From Stereum hirsutum FP-91666 SS1 (Eukaryota; Basidiomycota; Agaricomycetes; Russulales; Stereaceae), in the NCBI RefSeq assembly GCF_000264905.1, contig NW_006763136.1:539934-603933 (forward strand): 64,000 nucleotides of DNA, given 5' to 3'. Positions 1 to 10,700 of this stretch are shown here, piece after piece. Below the pieces are notes generated by a model. That model saw only the letters and a list, made by a program, of their open reading frames with translations, was not told the origin of the DNA and made no database searches. Both the position numbers and the translations under genes were made by a program. Within the stretch, counting starts at the first letter, position 1, and each line of letters begins with the position of its first letter.

Positions 1-3000
1 GCCTTTGATGATGGACAAAGGCAGAGCGGACTCCCAGCCGAGTGTCCTGCGAAAAGAGGGAGATGTGATGGAGATTCTGGCGACCTTGAGCACCATATCG
101 AAAAGCGCACGACTCCTGGTCGGATGGTCATCGTCCTCGATGCTGTCTCGGCATTCTGTGGGCGAACACAATTCGCCTCCCTCTATCGGGAGCCATCGAA
201 GGTTACGATCCAGGTTCACGCTTGATGCGTCAAATCTGTGTTGATCCATGAGCTTCAGGAGTTTCTTTGACAAGGTACGTCGGGATGCGAGGTCGGTGGA
301 AACATCAGAAATTCGCCTGATCAATTTACCGGCGATAGCGGGAGTGAGAGACACGACTACGAGGTTCAACATTTTGAGACTGGATAACATCTTCAGGTCC
401 GCTGCGCTGTCTAGACGAGGCAGGTGTGGGTCGTTGGGTTCCATGAGATCTCGAGCAAGGTCCGAAGATGGGTCAACAATCTCGGTGGGCCTCATAAAGG
501 CGTCGTTTCTGGACATGACAAAAGGAATCTGCCCAAGAGTGTCAATGAGCTTCCTCGGAGTAGAATCCGGATTTTCTGCTATCCACACGACGAACGAGAG
601 CTGGACAGTCGCCGGTTGTGCGACGAATTGATTGAGAGCCATTTGAAGGATGTCTAGGTCGCTTAGGGTGACGATCTCGGGGTCAATGGCATGGGCCAAG
701 GCTCGTCCGACGGCAGAATCGGAAATGTAACAAATGTCAGGGACAATGGGCAGAGGTAAAGAAAAGTTGTGAGCCACAAGTTTTGGGGCAGCGACTTGAG
801 GGACACTCCCTATATGCATCGTTGCCACTGTCTGACCAGGCGGCAGTAAAGGGAATACCGGTAGTGCGCGTAGGAGCTGACGATGCTCTTGTAATGGCGG
901 AGGGATTTTCGAGAGAAAGGACTGAAGTTGATCAATACTTTGGTGGTCGAGGTTGGCGACAATGTCGTACTCGAGCTTCTCCAGTACGTTAGCAGCAGAT
1001 ATCGGTCGAACGTGATTTGCATGACGAAGGTACCCCGCAACGGCGGGTGAGATTGTAGACGGAAGGAAGTGAAATCCCAGCCTCTCGAGCACTGCTTGCG
1101 AGGCGAGGTCGCTGAAGGGATCTGCTGCGAGAAAGACACCATCAATCGCGCGGCATAATTGGCCGGATGCGCTGGGAAGAACTCGCGATTTGGCCATCGA
1201 GGAAAGCAAATCGCCTGGGACATGTGTGGTTTGGGCTGCGGCCCACATCCAAAGCTCAGTGAGCCAGGCAGCCAATGTGATTGGGGGATAGTGCGATGTA
1301 TGATCGTCAAGGGCGAGTCCGTGCGAGGAGAACGCCATTCCAATGTATTCGGTGACGTCCCGGCTGTGTAGAGGTCGAACATTAAAGCCCTCGGACATGA
1401 GGCGAGGAGCTATTGAAGATAGAGAACCCGGAAGACGGTCGACGGGAATTGCACCTGGCGCGTGCGTTCCGAATAGGGATGCTTCGAAAGCTGTAAGCAG
1501 ACGGTGGGAGCCAACATCCGCGTATTTCAACGAGACGTAGTTTCCGACGATGGTGGGAAGTAAGGGTAAATCAAGGATATAATCGAGAACATTGGGCTCC
1601 GTTAGATAGAGCAAGATGGACATCTTGTAGTCGTGTGGTGCGTCCGAAAGAGCACGGGGATCTCCCTGAGCAAATATTGTGAGCCGGTTGAAGAACTGCG
1701 CAGAACGGAATGTACAGACCAATAAAACACGTCGGACTGACTCTGGGTTCATCACCACAACAGGAATGCTGGAATTCATGACGATAGTGTAAACCTCCGG
1801 AGGTATGCGAATGATGTTGACTCCGACGTGAGCCAGAGCGGAGATATGGGGACCCTCGTCGGAAGCGCTACATACGAGGGTGGAGGGGCCAAGCGCCATG
1901 TACCTCGGAGAGCTGCCCTCAGACTGGACGACTGGCCAGATTGCGACCTCCGAGTCGAAGATACGATGCATAACGAGTGTCGCCATATTGCTCCAATAGC
2001 AGGAGTCGCCTTGGGTATCTAGATACATACAAGGCCAAAAAGAAAAGACGTCTTGCCCACGGCGTTCTTGGACAATCTTCCGCAATAGTTCGACCCATGC
2101 CTCAGGAATGGCTCTCTCAAACAGAATTTTGTTCCAGTGGACGAGAAGTCTGTAAGACAATGAATGGCATCAGATGCAGATCTTGATTCTTCAAATGATT
2201 GATTCTACCGTACCTGTCAAGGGAGCGTTCTGCGACATGTTCGTCTCTATTCCGTAGGTGTTGGCGATCGATGGTCAACGCGAAGAGACCATGAATATGG
2301 CATGGAAATCTGGTGATTAGAGGAAGGGGCAGAAAGGTGAACAGTCGCCCAGTCGTAGTGGGCGCGGACACTTGTCGATCAAGAGGAATAGCCAAGGCAA
2401 CATGGGGAGACAGCTTCTCTCGCACAAGGTCTTCATGCACGTCGTATCCCATGGATGTCGAAAGTGCGGCCGCATAATCGTCAAGAAGACCAGTAGCGTG
2501 GACCTTGAGCCACGTCTGTTGACTGATGATTCTTCCAGCTGAGTCCTCCACCACGACCGTAGCCGTCGACGAAGTGTAACACCCAGACGTCACGGGGTTT
2601 GAGCGTGTGATGCTGAGTTTGGCCAACACGGTGATAGTACCGTTGCTGTCGATCTCCGATATGTCGATGAATGATAAGTTCGAGAGGAATAGCAATGATA
2701 TGTCGAGTTCTTGATGAATGAAGTCCAGGAATAGCTGTTTGACATCGTGTGGGTGGAAAGCCTTGGGCTGGATCTCGCTCTGTTCATCTGGCCGAAGGGG
2801 TAATCGAATCACTGTCCCATCAAAACTTTCATTGAGACGCCATTCGAAAATGGGCGAGAATGCGGACAGATGGTCTGCTAGAAGATCGTGAGACGTGGCG
2901 AGGGTGTGGCGACGTCCTCCAGTCTCGGTGAATTTGTTGAGCGGATCGAACATAGCGATATCCGTGCCTGAGAGTATCTCAGGAGAGTCGGTGATCTGTT

Positions 3001-3509
3001 TAACGAGATAAATAAGAGCACGAAAATGACAGAGTCCGGCAGGAGCATACGTGGAAACAAGATCTAAACCCGATACCATACTTCCCGATTTTGCTGAAAA
3101 TTCCAATAATGGATACATCGTGAGTTAATCAGCGGAGGTGCTAAGGGGGCGAAAGAACATCACACCTCGTATCCTTCTTCTTTGAGGAGCTATTGATCGT
3201 CTGGAGGGCCGACCAATCGTCATCCGTGACCTTCGCGTTGTTGTACGCCAAAAGTGACGGTCCATTCGCAAACTCGAGGCCGTTGGACGATGCATGCGTT
3301 CTATAGTCTAGTATAAAGGCCTATACGGAACTGTCGATGCGACCTAGCCTCAAAGAAGGGAGCTATGAGCCACCTACTTGTTTAGACGCTTTTGCATCGT
3401 CCGAATTTTGTAGAAGCTCGCGAAACAAGCCGACTCCCAGCGGATAGCTTCGCAATATAGCTTTGAGAACGTCCGTAGGACTGCTCACTTGGGCAAAACT
3501 GTTGCTCAT
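1..3509 (-). CDS. Sacsin-like protein with N-terminal HSP90-type ATPase fold (3' part outside window)
   Basis: Partial gene; the start is inside and the end runs off the left edge. Exons: 3509-3378, 3320-3166, 3093-3051, 2995-2214, 2149-<1, all phase-consistent; the last exon stays open for 716 codons to base 1. The N-terminus carries the GHKL/HSP90 ATP-binding signatures seen in sacsin: the N-box ELLQNSDDA near residues 31-39, KIGKYGIGFRS near residue 97, then HITDSPEILSG and a FDP motif. In the sacsin family this fold acts as a co-chaperone-like ATPase; in fungi the job of these proteins is unknown. No signal peptide or membrane segment is seen. The ATG at 3509 is the first one in frame with the N-box. 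Family assignment is firm at the ATPase fold and inferred for the rest. Confidence 0.75.
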
Positions 3510-4605
3510 GGTGATAGGTGGGACTGGGTTAATGCAGGTTAATGCAACGATACACACAACAGGGGGGCGAGTCAACGGGGCGCGGGCATAGGGTAAGCAT
3601 CATCTTTATACGAAGAGGCGCATTAGGGTTTGCACGTGTAAGTCATTCTGATTGGATGGACCTAGAGCATCGATCACACATATCGCCACTGAAATTGTGT
3701 ATGAAAGAGAAAGTTGCAGAAGAGGAAAAGGGTGGCCACCAGTGATCGCTGAGGGGCGTTACAGGTATACCGCATTCGTCCGGGGCCACGACAGATGGCC
3801 GATAGTATTCGCTTCATCAAGTCCCAAGATTATCAGCAGGAGTAACTAGCTGTAAAAGAGAAGAATGACAATGCGGAAACTCACTGTCATATCTGGGCAG
3901 GCTCGAATCCATGTCGACTCGGAGGCGGCGACTGCGAACTCTAATAACGAAGTTCGACGAGGCAGAAGCACCTCGGATGATAGCGTTCTCCAATTGCGCG
4001 AAGAAGTTGGGTATAATTTTTATATAGATTATTCAATGACAACATCATGGGACGATGGTGCGGCCTGAGATGAGTATGACCTGGTGACTCGGACTCGACA
4101 TCGATGGTACTGTACTAGGCTATGTAGACACTGTGGGCCCGGTCAGTCCGAAGGCGACTCGCAGTAGCAGGGCATGATAAAGCACTCACTACTCAACTCC
4201 AGCAAGTCACTAGGTGTGCTATCAATCAGACCAAGGATACTTATATCCTCCAAAACGGACCTTTCTTCATCGTGCGACGTGCAGGACTCGGACAGTCGCG
4301 CCTGTTGACAAATTTGAACTTTCCCACGATTCAATACCACTTAGACGTTCATGTGACGTAAAGCAGCAGGTCCAGCAATATCGGGACGGCCCAACTACTA
4401 GATATCGACAAACTGCGTTGGAATTCAAGACAATATAAACCGTACAGATGCTATAGTACAACAAGTCCCCGTATCACACCCAATGCTAAAAGTTAGTACA
4501 GTGCACAAACACCAGGCCAGAGGAAACCTACTACAAAGTCGGAAGAGAGTACAACGACAGTAATCGCGACGACACGAAAAGGAGGAAAATGAGTAAACAT
4601 ACGTT
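3510..4605. other. Intergenic region, sacsin-like promoter side
   Basis: About 1.1 kb between the start of the sacsin-like gene and the end of the 2OG-like gene. Only short open frames (<80 codons) without family resemblance or a plausible exon chain are present. It should contain the promoter of the leftward sacsin-like gene and the 3' UTR of the 2OG-like gene. I recognise no RNA gene or repeat. Confidence 0.5.
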
Positions 4606-6246
4606 TCAAGGAACATAGACGACCATCAAAATGTTCACAACCAGCATGTCCAAAGCGCCGTGCACCACAATGGGAACCCTCTCCTTCGAAATTGTACCCA
4701 CCATTGCCGTCTTGTCCGTCAAGACAGCTATATCAGCTTCAATCAACGGAATCGCACCGCTATCCTCCACCCGGTGGCGCAAATTGATAATCTCCTCCTC
4801 CGCTCCCTCCACTTCATCGCCGTAGCCGCCGTAGACCGACCGAGTAGCAGCGGCCCGAGAGCGTGTAGAACGACGCCCACCACTTCCACCGCTGTACGGG
4901 CTTCCTTCGAGCTCTGGACCACACTCAACAGTACGGTCGACAGGCCAAATGTATCCGCCGGCAGTCCAACGAAGCTCCGGAGCCAGTTTGTAAAGCTTGA
5001 CGGCATGATAAAGAAGAGAATCTGATAAATATCGTCAGAAAACAAACTTCGCGCTGGCATGAGAGTCCAGACATACCTCCGCCCTTCAACTAGAAAACGC
5101 AACTAAATGAGCAACAATCACAAACGAATTCCCAGAAAGCACGTACATATGGTACCAACGACTCTGCAAGTACCTCGGCGGGGTTAACTTGGTAGTCTCC
5201 CGTTAGATAGAAAGCGATCATGCGCCCGCGAGTAATGTTGAAGATCGGTGCAAGCTGATCGAGGAGAAAATCACTGGGGCCGATCAAGGGGTCGGGGACC
5301 ATACCGGCAGGTCCAAACGACCTCGCATGGAGAGCATACGATATCGTGACCCTGCAGCCCTTCTGAACATCTGCGATCTCGTACTCACAATCTGCCTGGA
5401 ACGCCGTCCATTCCAGATGGCCATTCTTCCCACCACGCCCACCATGTCTTTGCTCTTCGCCTTCGAAGCTTCGTACTACGAGCTCACCACCACGGAATCG
5501 TACGGGAAGGGTAACGATGAGAGTTGCGACGCGTTGATCGGTCGGAGCAGGTTGCGCAAGCATGTGAGCGCCTGTGGCGACAATCTCGAGGCGGTCTCGT
5601 ACAGCGGTGATGTAGTGCCCACCGGGAAGAGAAGGGAAGAGTGTACTCCGCACAGCTTCAAGGATAGGATGATTGGCGATTTCGAGAGAGGTGGTGAGAG
5701 GGAGATTCGGGGGATAGAAGAGAGATTCACAGTCGGAGAATTCGCCTTCGGGGAGCTCGTGAGGCCGACATGCAGCTATGAGGACGTCCAGCGCCGGAGG
5801 GGTATCGTAATCCACATCTATCGGGAAATCGAGGGAATGGGTTATGCCACTCTTGGTGATCATCGCCATCAAGATTATTACTCGCATCGAAAATATCCAC
5901 AAGTTTGACCACGCACCTTGGTACGGAAGAAGAGAGTAAGAGTTGCAGGATCGACGGGAATCTTTCCGGAAACGGCGAAAGTCTTCGACCCAACGATCCT
6001 GGTGACGCTGGTCTGAAGCATGGCCTCGCTCGTATAATCCGACCGTCCCCGTCGTAGAGATGGCCTCGATGACTTTCCCGGTGAATTAGAAACATGCTCG
6101 ATTTCGAAATCCACGCTGGGACTGCGTCTGTAGGGAAGAGATCCATCGTAAATTGCTCTGTTGCCGAGGACGGGCGACGGCATCACGCCACTCGCGGACA
6201 ATGAGGGTGAGGGCATCATTGAAGGGTGCATAGGTGTAGGTAGCAT
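4606..6246 (-). CDS. Fungal 2OG-Fe(II) oxygenase-like protein, iron ligands apparently lost
   Basis: Four exons (6246-5917, 5851-5147, 5089-5077, 5021-4606) give a closed 487-aa frame. The protein matches the large fungal family with a prolyl-4-hydroxylase-like 2OG dioxygenase core: TFAVSGKIPVD near residue 90, the core strand ATLIVTLPVRFRGGELVVR near 218-236, WTAFQADCEYEI near 258-268, and GCRVTISYAL with the 2-oxoglutarate-binding Arg near 277. The usual HxD is replaced by H-M-L near residue 206, and the distal His of the usual DCEHEV reads Tyr (DCEYEI, residue 267), so catalysis looks doubtful. The third exon is only 13 nt; reading it through restores the family motif YLKGGDSLLYHAVKLY. The N-terminal ~90 residues are Ser/Pro/Met-rich and low complexity. 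Substrate and location are unknown. Confidence 0.75.
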
Positions 6247-7747
6247 CTGAGAACGTAAATGCTAGTCGAAGCTGGAGGTATGGGGTGGTGCTTCGAACGA
6301 GGGCCGGTTGAAGAGTTTGGAGTGATAGAGATGGCGCTTTGAGAGGATGCGGCGTACACGCTGCACCCCTCGAGTACTTATTCGGTCCGTTAAGCCAAAG
6401 GAGGCAGGTCCTACTGCGTATGACGCCATATAAAGCAGCGATAAGTTTAGCAATCGAAGGACACGCACCAGCCTCATGTTGAAAGATGGATATCATTACT
6501 GCTTTCGGAACGCATCAATTATGAACACTAATCCAGATCAAGTATCCAGGCAGGGAGGAACGAATGCGTCGGGTCTTATCGATTGTATATTCGACTTTTA
6601 GCAGGTAATAAACAAACTAGTACTCGGGCAGCGGACTACCGAGTAGAGGGGCCGTGAGCCACTCAAGAAACCCCGTCTTAGCCCGATATCCTCTGCCAAC
6701 CAGCGAGCACGTCAGAATCATAGCAGGTCGTGTGAGGGATTGTGAAAAAGCTCCTAAGTCACTAGGTCCGTTGTACTCGAGAACCGGTATTGGATGGCCT
6801 CCAAGGCCCTAAGCTGTTCTTGAACCGTACGCGTGCCTGTACAACGTTCAGCTGAAACTCGTGTCACAAGGAAGCTATCAGCGCCTTTCGCTGATTGCGA
6901 CGGGAAATGCATGTTCCTCGGGCATGCACAGATGTACACGAGTTTACAATGCGGCTCGCTAGAAAAAGACCAAGGAAGAGGGGACAAAGCAAGCCTGGGA
7001 AGTGGATCAGAGTGAAAGGATGACAGACGCTCGGAGAGAACGGCTGCATGGGAACAGATACATCGAAACATTGGATCTGGCTCAATCATCCTACAATCAA
7101 AACGTAGATGAGCATAGACGTCGACGGCCGTTAGACGGACTTCGCGAGAGAATTCGCTCACATGCAGGAGCCAGCCTGGATGGATCTAACTTGCTCAGTT
7201 CAAGGCTCCTGGGTCGGAGGTGTTCGAAGCTAAACACCCATAGGAAATCTGAGGAGTAAGATGAGTCCATGCAGGAGTGAGCAATCCAATCCAGCCGGAA
7301 TGGATAAATGTCCACCGTGCCAGTGCGACTTGAGTGCGACGACCTCAGAAGTAGTGGGTTCAGAAGTAAAGTCAACCCGAGCGCTGAGCACAATCGAGCG
7401 GTGACGTGGCCTGCAAATCGTGAGAAGAACCCTTGAGGTGCCACTGTTACAGTGGCGACTGTATTTGATGGGTGATGGTTCGGGCATTCACGCTTTTAAC
7501 AGTGAACCAATCGTCACTGGCATCATAGCATAATTCATAGCGTCAACTTCTCCAGACAGCACGATAATATCTGGACGTGGAGGCGCCAAGGCAGGAAAAA
7601 CGTGGGTAGCAGAGTAAGATATAACAAGACAGTAACCGGGCGAGCTATCTCAACACCAGCGAGGTAGATATAAGATATAAGTATTCATGAGCCATTCGTG
7701 ACCTCAAAAATCGTAAATGTCCATCGCGCAAGCCCCCTCAAGCTCCC
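6247..7747. other. Intergenic region
   Basis: 1.5 kb between the 2OG-like gene start and the PDR transporter stop. Several frames of 70-135 codons overlap one another on both strands, but none resembles a known family or joins through splice sites. It should hold the 2OG-like promoter and the transporter 3' UTR. I see nothing else that can be supported. Confidence 0.5.
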
Positions 7748-10700
7748 TCAAGCAGACTTTGTCTTTCCAGCCCCCAAACGTCTCAGAGAACCAAGAATAC
7801 TCCCGGTTCGGATACGGAAGAACCACGTCAAACCATAGATAGCGGCAATCTGATTCCACGTGTATGTCGTCGTCAGTAATCGGCGATGCTAGTAAACGCG
7901 CAATGATACTCACATTGAAAAAGATATAGGCCCACATAAGGCCAAAATTGCGCCAACGTTGCGAGTAGAAGATGTTGAAATTATTGGCGAGGAATTCGTC
8001 CGTTGTCGCGGAGGAGCAGTAGCTACAAGTGTCGGTAGCACTGGGATCGGTGATGTAGCCGCCGGAGGCGTTGATGTACGAGCTCAGGTAGTCCCCACAG
8101 GTCTGGCCCGACGGAGGGGTGAGGTGCACCAATTCTTTGTCCTTGCAGACAACCGAGTATTGGCCCACAGCTAAGAGTGGAACGATAGTTAGATGGGACT
8201 TCATGGAGCTTCAAAGGTTTTCAACTGACCTTGACCGACAACAGCGCTAACGAAGTACGTAAGTGGCGACGTACGATACATCCACTTCCACCACCCAAGG
8301 TGAGCGTATGGCTGGACGATACCGTTGCTAGAATTGAAATGATCAGTACGTATTATGCAGCAGAAGCGAGAGAAAGTGCGTACAAGTTGATGGTAAACGA
8401 GAACAAGAAACTGAAGAGGAGGGCAGCGACCTCGGCACTAGGCGCCATGGATGCCACCCACATTCCGAACGTTTGGTAGAATAATGGGAAAACGATGCCT
8501 ATCATGAGGTAGGTAAATCCGCCACGGTCGGAGGCGAAACCAACGGTCCAGAACCAGCACAGGAAATACAAGCTTGAGCCTGATTATTAGGTGGTTAGAC
8601 TACGCGAAGGATGTGAATAGACACAAGGGTGGAGGGAACATACCCAGAATATTCCACGGGAGTTCGGAGAGCAATTGGGAGGCTAATAGTGCCGTCCAAC
8701 TATACATGCGACTAGGACGCTCCCGAACCTCATAAATATTTCGTGTGGCGATGAAGGGTACTTGAATCTGATTAGCGAGTGCAGCACATAAGATCATGCC
8801 CATGAAGCATGCCTGTAATACGAGGTTATTTTCATATTAATGGGATGAGGAACTTTTCGAAGGACTAACGAAGAGTCTGTTCTGTGTGCCCTGGATCGAA
8901 TTATTTGCCTTCCAGAATGTGAACCCAATGAATAGTCCGGCGACAATGTTGAGTGCTATCTTCGATACCAGGTACTGTGGGTCGCGCCAGTGACGCTGCA
9001 GATCGCGCCTCAACAATGTGGAGACTTGGTACGGCCAACTTGTAGTGAACTCGGTGTGCAGCTCGGTCGTGACCGGAGGACGAGCACGACCCTCAGCGAG
9101 GATATTCTCTAGCTCCTTGTCGATGATGCGGGCTTGGTCCGAGTTCTTCCATGCACTGTGCCAGTCGATGTCTGTCGTCGCAGTGGCTCCGGCACCTGGG
9201 ATACTGGTGAGCGACAAGATACATGAGAGACAGAGGATGACCTACCAATGACGTCCAGAATGTACTCAGCCGGGTTCGCCTGAGGAGAACAAGGATAGCC
9301 GCCGTTCTTCTCAAAGTAGTTGAGCAGTGTCATCGCGTTAGGTCCCAAATCACCGAAGTAAACCGTCTGTCCGCCCTTCTTGAGGAGCAAAAGTCTGTCG
9401 AACACCTGGAATAGCTCTGACGAGGGTTGATGGATTCTGTCGTGACAAAGTATTCAGCACGCAGCTATAGAGAAAGGATTGAGACAAGACGTACGTGCAA
9501 AGAATCGCCTGACCACGATCCGCCAGACTTCGAAGGAACCTCATGATTGCCCAAGCACTCTGAGAGTCCAAACCCGACGTCGGTTCGTCCAAGAAGAGGA
9601 GAAGCTTCGGTTTCGCGGCAAGCTCGACTCCAATAGTGGTACGCTTCTTATGTTCGACACCCAAGGAACCGACAATGGCATCGGCAAACTTTTCCAGGCC
9701 GCACATCTTCAGAACCGTCTCAACGCTGTGACGTGCATAGACAGAGTCAAACATAAGCTTCCCCAAAGGAGTAGATTTAAACTTACTAGGCTTCCTTTTC
9801 CTGATCAGAAACACTCGCAGGCTGCCGGAGCTTGGCCGAGAACAGTAGGGCCTCACGGACTGTGGTAGTTGGCAGGTGCGTGTCCATCTGCTGGCAATAG
9901 CCGCTATGGATGTAAATATTATTAGTGTTCTCTACTGAGATCGAACAGTGAATGATCGATAGCGCTTACGTCTGTGCTTGAAAATCTGCCGGAAGAGCCT
10001 GTCCGTTTACTAACCTCTCACCGGTCACTACTCCGGACGTCTGACGCTGGGCGAGGACATTGAGGAGGGTTGTCTGATATAATCCGAAGAAGAATGAATC
10101 AATACATTGTTGAGCGCCGATTCAGCAGAGAATCTGACCTTTCCAGCGCCAGATTCGCCCATGAGCGCGGTGAGTTTGCCAGGCGCCACATAACCAGAGA
10201 CATCGTCTAACAGACGACGCATTTGCCCGCCACCGACAGGGACGGTGTAGTCCAGATGCTGCCAGGTAAAAACGTCCTTCATCGCTGGGGTGTCCAGTGG
10301 TATCTCTTCGATGTCATCGTGACCAGAGGCCGCCTTCTCCGACGAGCTAGGACCTTTCTCTTCGTCGGCTAGATCGTGCGTCTGAGGTGGAGTGGTGGCG
10401 CCGCGTTTGAATCGCATGGAGGTTGTCTCGGTCGACGTCGTAGTATTCCATTCGGTAAAGAAGAGAAGGCATATGACGAACGCTATGCCGAACGAGATAG
10501 TGATAGCATAGTTCTAATAAAGAACATTTCATTTGTGGTTGCTCTGTGGCATGTAAGATGGCAGGCACTCACCCTCCAAATGTTACTGTACGAGTAGCCA
10601 TAGGAGGCTGAGAGGTAGGCATTACCGTTCACGGTGGCGGAGCCTTGGACTGAGCCGATCGTAGTACAGACTTGATTTGCAATCGTAACGTTTTCGTAGC

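Noticed and set aside
4143..4340. Small minus-strand frame between the sacsin-like and 2OG-like genes
   Set aside because: 65 codons only, no splice partners and no recognisable similarity.
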